A stretch of 16,715 bases of DNA from JBBCJT01 sp037190665 (GTDB lineage Bacteria > Pseudomonadota > Alphaproteobacteria > Acetobacterales > Acetobacteraceae): NCBI GenBank assembly GCA_037190665.1, contig JBBCJT010000022.1, forward strand, positions 1-16,715, given 5' to 3'. How positions within the stretch are numbered: position 1 is the stretch's first letter; each line of letters begins with the position of its first letter. A program made the translations under genes and the position numbers. The notes beneath the pieces were generated by a model. That model had not been told where the DNA came from. It searched no databases and saw only the letters and a list, made by a program, of their open reading frames with translations. Of this stretch, positions 7,899-14,009 are shown piece by piece.

Positions 7899-8158
7899 CC
7901 GGCCTTGCGGATCAGCAGCCGCGTCGTCCCGTCGGGCAGGTCCTCCTGCGACAGGACGGCATGGCCGTGCTCGGTGGCGCTCGCGGGCACGTTGCGGCGG
8001 GGTTCCTCGCCCCGCAGCCGCACCGCCAGCACCTTCCCCGCCGCCAGCCTGTCGAGCGCCAGTCGGGTGCGCACGAAAGTCATCGGACAGATGTCGCGGG
8101 TTATGTCGAGCTCCTGATCAGGCAGGATTCCGGTATCCGTCATGTCTTCGTGTGCCAT
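7895..8158 (-). CDS. TusA-family sulfur carrier/sulfurtransferase-like protein
   Basis: An 87-residue cytoplasmic protein with the TusA fold pattern: LDITRDICPMTFVRTRLAL at 17-35, then GKVLAVRLRG at 41-50, then the NVPAS...EHGHAV region at 56-68. The active-site cysteine is C24. The usual CPxP motif reads CPMT here, a variant found in a TusA subfamily. In the family the cysteine carries persulfide sulfur for tRNA thiolation, molybdenum cofactor assembly or sulfur oxidation. The role here is unknown. The start is taken as ATG 8158, but an in-frame ATG at 8143 with GAAG just before it would give an 82-residue protein. Neither has a strong ribosome site. The gene is divergent from mucR across 74 bp and overlaps the LctP-type gene downstream. 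Confidence 0.75.
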   Translation of the reverse strand: MAHEDMTDTGILPDQELDITRDICPMTFVRTRLALDRLAAGKVLAVRLRGEEPRRNVPASATEHGHAVLSQEDLPDGTTRLLIRKAG

Positions 8159-8169
8159 AAGAAAGCAGA

Positions 8170-8198
8170 TTGCGAAACGCCCGCGACGTCATCTATAT
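8170..8198 (+). promoter_or_regulatory. Candidate promoter of the mucR-like gene
   Basis: TTGCGA (8170-8175) and CTATAT (8193-8198) are spaced 17 bases apart, fitting a housekeeping promoter. Transcription would start near 8206, about 27 bases before the ATG. The -10 lies in an AT-rich island (CATCTATATG) that stands out in this GC-rich DNA, and MucR proteins favour AT-rich DNA, so autoregulation is plausible. Not tested. Confidence 0.4.
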
Positions 8199-8220
8199 GC
8201 CGCCAAGTCATTGGTTAGAG

Positions 8221-8228
8221 AAGGGAGG
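8221..8228 (+). promoter_or_regulatory. Strong ribosome binding site of the mucR-like gene
   Basis: AAGGGAGG lies four bases before ATG 8233. It fixes that start and rules out the in-frame TTG at 8170, which would place the promoter -35 element inside the coding region. Confidence 0.75.
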
Positions 8229-8232
8229 CCTT

Positions 8233-8646
8233 ATGGCCGAACCGACGCCCGCGCCCGATGTGCTCGGGCTGACCGCACAGATCGTCTCGGCGCATGTTTC
8301 CAACAATGCGGTAACAGCGGATTCGCTGCCGAGCCTGATCAATGAAGTGTACAAGACGCTGGCGAATGTCGGTAAGGATCCGGCGACTCCGGACAAGCCG
8401 CAGCCTGCGGTTCCTGTCAAGAAGTCGGTGATGCCCGACTACATCGTCTGCCTGGAGGACGGGAAGAAGCTGAAGATGCTGAAACGGCATCTGAAGACGT
8501 CCTACAACATGACGCCGGAGCAGTACCGCGATCGCTGGGGTCTGCCGGCCGACTACCCGATGGTGGCACCGAACTACGCGCGGCACCGCTCCAGCCTTGC
8601 GAAGAAGATTGGCCTCGGCACCAAGCCGCGCGGCCGCGGACGCTGA
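8233..8646 (+). CDS. mucR: Ros/MucR family transcriptional regulator
   Basis: A 137-residue regulator, normal in length for MucR/Ros. The N-terminal half (LTAQIVSAHVSNNAV at 13-27, LPSLINEVYKTL at 32-43) is the oligomerisation part. The C-terminal DNA-binding domain runs from about 66 to 128, with MPDYIVCLEDGKKLKMLKRH at 67-86 and MTPEQYRDRWGLPADYPMVA at 93-112. At the zinc-finger positions the sequence has C73, D76, H86 and S90, so two of the four Ros-type ligands (C-C-H-H) are replaced. Zinc-free variants are known in this family and still bind AT-rich DNA. MucR proteins act as H-NS-like repressors of exopolysaccharide, motility, cell-cycle and virulence genes. The gene is monocistronic by appearance, with its own promoter and a hairpin after the stop. 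Confidence 0.9.
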   Translation: MAEPTPAPDVLGLTAQIVSAHVSNNAVTADSLPSLINEVYKTLANVGKDPATPDKPQPAVPVKKSVMPDYIVCLEDGKKLKMLKRHLKTSYNMTPEQYRDRWGLPADYPMVAPNYARHRSSLAKKIGLGTKPRGRGR

Positions 8647-8652
8647 TCGCGC

Positions 8653-8674
8653 GGGTGGGGGTTTGCCCCCGCCC
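8653..8674 (+). terminator. Hairpin after mucR, possible terminator
   Basis: GGGTGGGGG (8653-8661) pairs with CCCCCGCCC (8666-8674) around loop TTTG: nine pairs with one T-G wobble. It starts six bases after the mucR stop and lies before the fur start. There is no T-run after it, so it may only attenuate transcription into fur. Confidence 0.4.
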
Positions 8675-8698
8675 CGTCCGCCCCTGTAGGGTCCATCC

Positions 8699-9223
8699 AT
8701 GTCGCCAGTGCCGGAAACCCGAGCAGTGACGGAGCCCCGGATGGAGTCGCGCATCGAGCGGCTCTGCGTCGAGCGGGGGCTGAAGATGACCGGCCAGCGC
8801 CGGGTGATCGCGCGCGTCCTGTCCGAGGCGACCGACCATCCGGACGTCGAGGAACTGTACCGCCGCGCGGCCGCGCGCGACCCGCGCGTGTCCATCGCCA
8901 CGGTCTACCGCACGGTCCGGCTGCTGGAGGAGCACGGCATCCTCGAGCGCCGGGATTTCGGCGGCGGGCGGGCGCGCTACGAGCCGACCGAGCACGGCCA
9001 CCACCACCACCTGATCGACGTCGAGACCGGCAAGGTGATCGAGTTCGAGGATCAGGCGCTGGAGGAGGCGCTGCGCGTGATCGCCGAGCGGCTGGGCTTC
9101 GACATCGTCTCGCAGCGGCTCCAGCTCTTCGGCCGCAAGCGCAATACCGAGACCGCCGCCCGCGGCAGCGCGGCGTCGCGCCGGACCGCCGAGCCGCGGG
9201 TGAGCGAGCGGCGCGCGCGGTGA
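8699..9223 (+). CDS. fur: Fur-family metal-responsive transcriptional regulator
   Basis: A 174-residue Fur-family repressor. The winged-helix domain runs from about 17 to 97, with LKMTGQRRVIARVL at 28-41 and the recognition helix ATVYRTVRLLEEHGILE at 67-83. The metal/dimer domain has GHHHHLIDVETGKVIEFED at 100-118. There is no CxxC pair (only C23), so the cysteine zinc site of E. coli Fur is missing, as is usual for alphaproteobacterial Fur/Mur. The protein could therefore sense iron or manganese; Irr-like function is less likely but not excluded. A basic tail (152-174) extends beyond the usual domain end. Two starts compete: ATG 8699 behind AGGG, and ATG 8741 (residue 15) behind GGAG, which gives 160 residues and begins close to the conserved domain. 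The stop overlaps the olsB start (GTGA). Confidence 0.88.
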   Translation: MSPVPETRAVTEPRMESRIERLCVERGLKMTGQRRVIARVLSEATDHPDVEELYRRAAARDPRVSIATVYRTVRLLEEHGILERRDFGGGRARYEPTEHGHHHHLIDVETGKVIEFEDQALEEALRVIAERLGFDIVSQRLQLFGRKRNTETAARGSAASRRTAEPRVSERRAR

Positions 9224-10056
9224 ACGCGGAGCCGCCGCGCGCCTCCCCAGCCTCCGGCGACCCCGGCATCGGGGAACTGCGCGCGGGCCCTCTCGGGGTC
9301 CGCCTTGCCACCACCGCGGCCGAGATCGAGGCCGCGCAGGCGCTGCGCTACCGCGTGTTCTACGGCGAGATGGGGGCCAGGCCGGACGAGGCGATGCGCG
9401 CCTCCGGCCGGGATACCGATGCCTTCGATGCGGTTTCGGACCACCTGCTCGTCGTCGACCACGGGATCGGGCCGGGGCCGGAGGGGATCGTCGGCACCTA
9501 CCGGCTGATCCGCCGCGAGGCGGCGGCGAAGGCCGGCCGTTTCTATTCGGCGGACGAGTACGACATCTCCGTCCTCGTGGCGCTGCCGGGCGAGATCCTG
9601 GAACTCGGCCGGTCCTGCATCGATTCGGCCTACCGCACCCGCGCGGCCATGCAGCTCATGTGGCGGGGCATCGCCGCCTACGTCTTCCGGCACCGCATCG
9701 ACGTGATGTTCGGCTGCGCCAGCCTGCCGGGCACCGACCCGGATGCGATCGGCGATGCGCTGACCTATCTGCACGAGCACCACCTCGCCCCGCCGGCGCT
9801 GCGGCCGCGGGCGCTGCCGTCACGGTACGTGGACATGCGCCGCACCGACCCGGCCACACTCGACAACCGCCGGGTGCTGAGCGACCTGCCGCCGCTGATC
9901 AAGGGCTACCTGCGGCTGGGCGGCTTCGTCGGTGACGGGGCGGTGATCGACGCGCAGTTCAACACCACCGACGTCTGCATCGTGGTCAAGACGGATCTGG
10001 TGACCGACAAATACTACCGGCACTATGAGCGGCAGCTTCGCGAGGCGCTGGATTGA
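9220..10056 (+). CDS. olsB: L-ornithine N(alpha)-acyltransferase (ornithine lipid synthesis)
   Basis: A 278-residue OlsB/hemolysin-like acyltransferase of the GNAT superfamily. In the family it transfers a 3-hydroxyacyl chain from acyl carrier protein to the alpha-amino group of ornithine, giving lyso-ornithine lipid that OlsA then acylates; OlsA is not seen here. Visible marks are VRLATTAAEIEAAQALRYRV at 27-46, the D76-H81 strand (DHLLVVDH), VGTYRLIRR at 91-99, EILELGRSCIDSAYRTR at 125-141, and FGCASLPGTDPD at 164-175. No membrane helix is evident; the enzyme works at the inner membrane surface. The GTG start overlaps the fur stop, so the gene is probably cotranscribed with fur and translationally coupled to it. 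That places membrane ornithine lipid under a metal-regulator operon. A short 6-bp hairpin (10068-10089) follows, too weak to call a terminator. Confidence 0.85.
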   Translation: MNAEPPRASPASGDPGIGELRAGPLGVRLATTAAEIEAAQALRYRVFYGEMGARPDEAMRASGRDTDAFDAVSDHLLVVDHGIGPGPEGIVGTYRLIRREAAAKAGRFYSADEYDISVLVALPGEILELGRSCIDSAYRTRAAMQLMWRGIAAYVFRHRIDVMFGCASLPGTDPDAIGDALTYLHEHHLAPPALRPRALPSRYVDMRRTDPATLDNRRVLSDLPPLIKGYLRLGGFVGDGAVIDAQFNTTDVCIVVKTDLVTDKYYRHYERQLREALD

Positions 10057-10108
10057 ACGGCTGTCCGGGTCGCGCGCGCTGCGGCGACCGTCTATAGAGG
10101 CCGGGGCT

Positions 10109-10185
10109 GTCCCCGTAGCTCAGCTGGATAGAGCACAGGATTCCTAATCCTGGGGCCGTGGGTTCGAATCCCGCCGGGGACACCA
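10109..10185 (+). tRNA. tRNA-Arg (anticodon CCU)
   Basis: This 77-base tRNA reads AGG codons. The acceptor arms GTCCCCG (10109-10115) and CGGGGAC (10175-10181) pair fully, followed by discriminator A and an encoded CCA (10183-10185). The D-arm is TAGCTCAGCTGGATAGAGC. The anticodon stem CAGGA/TCCTG encloses loop TTCCTAA, giving anticodon CCT. The T-arm is GTGGG-TTCGAAT-CCCGC and the variable loop is 5 bases. A TATAGA (10093-10098) lies 10 bases upstream and could be a -10 box, but no matching -35 is visible. AGG is rare in this GC-rich coding sequence. Confidence 0.95.
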
Positions 10186-10254
10186 GATGCGTGCCTGCGC
10201 AGGTCGCCGCGCGTTTGAGCCCCACGATCGAGGCGGAGTTCGGAGTTCGAGTCC

Positions 10255-10716
10255 ATGGCATTCGCCAATTTATTCCCGGCGCAAGACGACATCCTGAGTC
10301 TGGCGCCGGCCGACAAGACCGAATTGCTGCATGCGCTGGCGGCCGAGGCCGCGCGAAGGCTGACGCAGCCGCGCGAAGACATCCTGGACGCGCTGCAGGC
10401 CCGCGAGCGGTTGGGTTCGACCGCGCTGGGGCGGGGCATCGCCATGCCGCACGCGCGCATGGAAACCCTGGACAAGCCCCTCGCCATCCTCGCCCGCCTC
10501 CAGCACCCGATCGATTTCGATGCCCGCGACGGCGAGCCGGTGGACCTGGTTTTCATGGTCCTCTGGCCGGAAGCCACCTCGGAGGGCTTCCTGCCCGCCC
10601 TGTCCGGCATCTGCCGCGCCCTCCGCGACGAGGATCTGCCGCGCCAGCTCCGGCAGGCGAAGAACGCGCAGGAGGCGCTGGCCCTGCTGCATTCGATGGA
10701 TGGCGGGCCCGCATAA
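10255..10716 (+). CDS. ptsN: PTS EIIA-Ntr (PtsN-like) phosphoacceptor protein
   Basis: A 153-residue cytoplasmic EIIA domain of the fructose/mannitol type, matching the PtsN length. The phosphorylated histidine is H66 in ERLGSTALGRGIAMPHAR (51-68), close to the GSTGIGNGIAIPHGK motif of E. coli PtsN. The downstream strand PVDLVFMVLWPE follows at about 97-108. In the nitrogen-related phosphotransferase system it takes phosphate from NPr and acts by protein contact, for example on potassium transport in E. coli. It usually sits near rpoN and hpf. Here it lies between a tRNA and the cation/proton antiporter operon, 39 bases before phaAB and in the same direction. It may be a second paralogue dedicated to the antiporter, which is inference. 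GGAG at 10242-10245 serves the ATG, within a tandem GGAGTTC duplication (10235-10248). Confidence 0.85.
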   Translation: MAFANLFPAQDDILSLAPADKTELLHALAAEAARRLTQPREDILDALQARERLGSTALGRGIAMPHARMETLDKPLAILARLQHPIDFDARDGEPVDLVFMVLWPEATSEGFLPALSGICRALRDEDLPRQLRQAKNAQEALALLHSMDGGPA

Positions 10717-10742
10717 GCATGCGCGCGGCCGGCTGAAGGGAC

Positions 10743-10746
10743 GGAG
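10743..10746 (+). promoter_or_regulatory. Ribosome binding site supporting the TTG start of phaAB
   Basis: GGAG lies nine bases before TTG 10756. No ATG or GTG occurs in frame between the ptsN stop and this codon, and the next in-frame ATG would remove the first membrane helix. The rare TTG start is therefore accepted. Confidence 0.55.
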
Positions 10747-10755
10747 ACGCATCGG

Positions 10756-13665
10756 TTGATCCTGGACCAAGCGGCCCTGACCGCCGCCCTGCTGCTCCCG
10801 TACGTGGGTGTGATCGTGGTCGCGCTGCTGCCGAAGAACGCGCGCAACCTCGAAGCCTGGGTGGCGGGCGGGACCGCGCTCGCGACGCTGGCCATGGTGA
10901 TGGTCTGCTTCCCCGCGATCTCCATCGGCGGCATCACGCGGCTCACCGTCCCGTGGATGACGGAACGCGGCCTCGACCTCGTGCTGCGGATGGACGGGTT
11001 CGCCGCGGTCTTCGCCGGCATGATCTCGGGGATCGGGTTCCTCGTGATCCTGTACGCGCGCTACTACATGTCTCCGGACGACCCCATCCCGCGTTTCTTC
11101 TGCCTGCTGCTGGCCTTCATGGGGTCGATGATGGGGCTGGTGCTCTCGGGCAACCTCATCCAGATCGTCTTCTTCTGGGAACTGACCAGCCTCTTTTCCT
11201 TCCTGCTGATCGGCTACTGGCAGCAATCCGCCCCAGCGCGGGACGGCGCGCGCATGGCGCTGACGGTCACCGCGACCGGCGGGCTGTGCCTGTTCGGCGG
11301 CATGCTGCTGCTGGGCCATATCGTCGGCAGCTACGATCTGGACCTCGTGCTCGGCGCCGGCCCGGTGGTGCGCGCGCATCCGCTCTACCTGCCGGCGCTG
11401 GTGCTGATCCTGATCGGTGCGCTGACCAAGAGCGCGCAGTTCCCCTTCCACTTCTGGCTGCCGCAGGCGATGGCCGCGCCGACGCCGGTCTCGGCCTACC
11501 TGCATTCGGCGACGCTGGTGAAGGCGGGCGTGTTCCTGATGGCGCGGCTGTGGCCCGTGCTCGCGGGCACCGACGCGTGGTTCTGGATCGTCAGCACCTC
11601 GGGGCTGATCACGCTGCTGGTGGGCGCCTACATCGCCATCTTCCAGCACGACATGAAGGCGCTGCTGGCCTACTCGACGATCAGCCATCTGGGGCTGATC
11701 ACGCTGCTGCTCGGCCTGAACAGCGAACTCGCGATGGTCGCCGCCATCTTCCACATCATGAACCACGCGACCTTCAAGTCGTCGCTGTTCATGGCGGCCG
11801 GGATCATCGACCACGAGACCGGCACGCGCGACATCCGCCGGCTCAGCGGGCTCAACCGGTCCATGCCGTTCACCGCGCGGCTCGCGCTGGTGGCGGCGGC
11901 GGCGATGGCGGGCGTGCCGCTGCTGAACGGCTTCATCTCCAAGGAGATGTTCTTCACCGAGGCGCTGACGGCGACGGGCACCTATTCCTGGCTGCACGAC
12001 ATCCTGCCCGTGGCCGCCACCATCGCGGGCGCCTTCGCGGTCACCTATTCGCTGCGCTTCATCCACGGCGCCTTCTTCGGCCCGGACACGGACGACCTGC
12101 CGCGCACGCCGCACGAGCCGCCGCAATGGATGCGCGTACCGGTGGAGATCCTGGTCTTCGGCTGCATGGTGGTGGGCATCCTGCCGGCGGCGACGATCGG
12201 CCCCTTCCTCGAGGTGGCGGTGCAGTCGGTGCTGGTCGGCAAGGCGCCCTATTACAGCCTTGCGCTGTGGCATGGCTTCACCCTGCCGCTGCTGATGAGC
12301 ATGGTCGCGCTCGCCGGCGGGGTGATCCTCTACCTGCTGCTGCAGAAGCACCTGAACGCCGGCGTCGAGGGCACGCCGCTGCTGGAGCCGCTCGACGGCC
12401 GCCGCTTCTTCGATCAGGCGATGGTCTTCATCTCCTGGCGGCTGGCGCGGACCGCGGAGCGGCTGCTCGGCACCTCGCGGCTCCAGATGCAGCTCCGCCT
12501 CGTCATCTGCATGGCGCTGCTGGCGGCGGCGGGCGCGCTGTATCGCTACGGCCTCCATCCCGGCGGGGTCGCGCTGACCGCGATCGATCCCGCCGCCGCG
12601 GTGATGTGGACCGTCGGCGGGGCCTGCGCGATCTCGGCCGCCTATCAGGCCAAGTACCACCGGCTGGCCGCGCTGATCCTGCTCGGCGGCACGGGGCTGG
12701 TGACGTGCCTGACCTTCGTGTGGTTCTCCGCGCCCGATCTGGCGCTGACCCAGCTCCTCGTGGAGGTGGTGACGACGGTGCTGCTGCTGCTCGGCCTGCG
12801 CTGGCTGCCCAAGCGGATGGAGAGCGCGGGCGAGACCACGCTGGTGGCGCGGGTGCGCCGGTACCGGGACCTCGCCATCGCCGTGCTCGCCGGCGCCGGG
12901 CTCACCGCGATCTCCTACGCCACCATGACCCGCGCGTCGCCCGAGGGGATATCGCGGTACTTCCTCGAACGCGCCTACACCGGCGGCGGGGGCACCAACG
13001 TCGTCAATGTCATCCTCGTGGATTTCCGCGGCTTCGACACGCTGGGCGAGATCACGGTGCTCGCCATCGTCGCGCTGACGGTCTTCGCCCTGCTGCGCCG
13101 TTTCCGCCCCGCGCCGGAGAGCATCGAGATCCCCGAGCAGCAGCGCCATCCGGTCCGCGAGCGGCGCGACGAATGGCTGATGGTCGCGGCCGTCACCATG
13201 CGCATGCTGTTCCCCGTGATCGGCCTCGTCGCGATCTATCTGCTGCTGCGCGGGCACGATCAGCCGGGCGGCGGCTTCGTGGCGGGGCTGACCTTCTCGG
13301 TCGCGATCATCGTGCAGTACATGGCGGGCGGGGCGCGCTGGCTGGAGGATCGGGTGCGGGTGCATCCGCTCCGCTGGATGGGGGGCGGCCTGATGCTCGC
13401 CGCCGGCACCGGCCTCGGCGCGATCGTGTTCGGCCGGCCGTTCCTCACCTCCTACTTCGCCTATGCCGACCTCGGCTGGCTGGGCAAGCTGCCGCTCGCC
13501 AGCGCGCTGCTGTTCGATCTGGGGGTGTTCGCGCTGGTCTTCGGCTCGACGGTGCTGATCCTGATCGCGCTCGCGCACCAGTCGGTGCGCAGCCGCCGCA
13601 CCGCGCCGCGCGCGACGGCGGCGGTCGCGCCCGTCGCGCCGGCGGCGCCGGTGGAGGGCGGCTGA
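10756..13665 (+). CDS. phaAB: Fused Mrp/Pha cation:proton antiporter subunit A/B
   Basis: A 969-residue membrane protein combining MrpA and MrpB, as in rhizobial PhaAB (group 2 Mrp systems). Residues 1 to about 500 are the NuoL/ND5-like proton-conducting part, with E142 (FFWELTS), K225 (ALTKSAQFPFHFWLP), K301 (HDMKALLAYSTISHLG) and K396 (GFISKEMFF) at the expected antiporter positions. Residues about 615-685 hold the MbhD/DUF4040 part (FSAPDLALTQLLVEVVTT, with D661 and E670). About 745-785 is the MbhE part (VDFRGFDTLGEITVLAI). From about 806 comes the MnhB domain (MRMLFPVIGLVAIYLLLRG, then HDQPGGGFVAGL). A low-complexity Ala/Pro tail ends the protein. Function: core of the complex that expels sodium (or potassium) in exchange for protons. 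It starts at TTG, and its stop overlaps the phaC start by one base. Confidence 0.93.
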   Translation: MILDQAALTAALLLPYVGVIVVALLPKNARNLEAWVAGGTALATLAMVMVCFPAISIGGITRLTVPWMTERGLDLVLRMDGFAAVFAGMISGIGFLVILYARYYMSPDDPIPRFFCLLLAFMGSMMGLVLSGNLIQIVFFWELTSLFSFLLIGYWQQSAPARDGARMALTVTATGGLCLFGGMLLLGHIVGSYDLDLVLGAGPVVRAHPLYLPALVLILIGALTKSAQFPFHFWLPQAMAAPTPVSAYLHSATLVKAGVFLMARLWPVLAGTDAWFWIVSTSGLITLLVGAYIAIFQHDMKALLAYSTISHLGLITLLLGLNSELAMVAAIFHIMNHATFKSSLFMAAGIIDHETGTRDIRRLSGLNRSMPFTARLALVAAAAMAGVPLLNGFISKEMFFTEALTATGTYSWLHDILPVAATIAGAFAVTYSLRFIHGAFFGPDTDDLPRTPHEPPQWMRVPVEILVFGCMVVGILPAATIGPFLEVAVQSVLVGKAPYYSLALWHGFTLPLLMSMVALAGGVILYLLLQKHLNAGVEGTPLLEPLDGRRFFDQAMVFISWRLARTAERLLGTSRLQMQLRLVICMALLAAAGALYRYGLHPGGVALTAIDPAAAVMWTVGGACAISAAYQAKYHRLAALILLGGTGLVTCLTFVWFSAPDLALTQLLVEVVTTVLLLLGLRWLPKRMESAGETTLVARVRRYRDLAIAVLAGAGLTAISYATMTRASPEGISRYFLERAYTGGGGTNVVNVILVDFRGFDTLGEITVLAIVALTVFALLRRFRPAPESIEIPEQQRHPVRERRDEWLMVAAVTMRMLFPVIGLVAIYLLLRGHDQPGGGFVAGLTFSVAIIVQYMAGGARWLEDRVRVHPLRWMGGGLMLAAGTGLGAIVFGRPFLTSYFAYADLGWLGKLPLASALLFDLGVFALVFGSTVLILIALAHQSVRSRRTAPRATAAVAPVAPAAPVEGG

Positions 13666-14009
13666 TGGAACTGATCCTCGCGGTCAGCATCGGCGTGCTC
13701 GCCGGGTCGGGTGTCTGGCTGCTGATGCGGCCGCGCACCTTCCAGGTGATCATCGGCCTGTCGCTGCTGTCCTATGCGGTCAACCTGTTCATCTTCAGCA
13801 TGGGCCGTTTCCCGGTCGGCGCGCCGCCGGTGCTGGAGCCCGGCACGGCGGGCGATCCGGCGTCCATGGCCGATCCGGTGCCGCAGGCGCTGGTGCTGAC
13901 CGCGATCGTCATCGGCTTCGCCACCACCGCCCTGTTCCTGGTGGTGCTGCTGGCCTCGCGCGGCCTGACCGGCGGTGACCACGTGGACGGCAAGGGCGGC
14001 GGCGCGTGA
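13665..14009 (+). CDS. phaC: Mrp/Pha antiporter subunit C (NuoK-like)
   Basis: A 114-residue NuoK-like membrane subunit with three hydrophobic helices. Helix 1 is at about 1-20, helix 2 follows the RPRTFQVIIGLSLLSYAVNL stretch (23-42), and helix 3 lies in DPVPQALVLTAIVIGFATTA (70-89), the MrpC signature. It starts at the ATG within TGATG, sharing one base with the phaAB stop. The stop overlaps the phaD GTG start. In the complex MrpC packs beside MrpA and MrpD and helps form the ion path. The glycine-rich cytoplasmic tail is unremarkable. Confidence 0.92.
   Translation: MELILAVSIGVLAGSGVWLLMRPRTFQVIIGLSLLSYAVNLFIFSMGRFPVGAPPVLEPGTAGDPASMADPVPQALVLTAIVIGFATTALFLVVLLASRGLTGGDHVDGKGGGA

Noticed and set aside
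10068..10089. Possible terminator after olsB (GGTCGC/GCGACC)
   Set aside because: The stem is only six pairs with a 10-base loop and no T-run, which is expected often by chance in GC-rich DNA.
10186..10254. A tRNA T-arm-like remnant or integration site after the tRNA (GTTCGAGTCC before ptsN)
   Set aside because: The similarity to the tRNA T-arm is only about ten bases with mismatches. No integrase, mobile genes or composition shift follows; the next genes are ordinary core genes.
10270..13578. A very long open frame (1102 codons) on the minus strand opposite ptsN and phaAB
   Set aside because: It is low-complexity His/Arg/Gln/Asp-rich and mirrors the GC-biased third positions of phaAB, which has clear homology on the plus strand. 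It is an antisense shadow.
10953..14009. Plus-strand long frame spanning phaAB in another frame and ending as phaC
   Set aside because: Only the last 114 residues (from ATG 13665) have subunit C features. The rest is an Arg/Ala/Gly-rich out-of-frame reading of phaAB.
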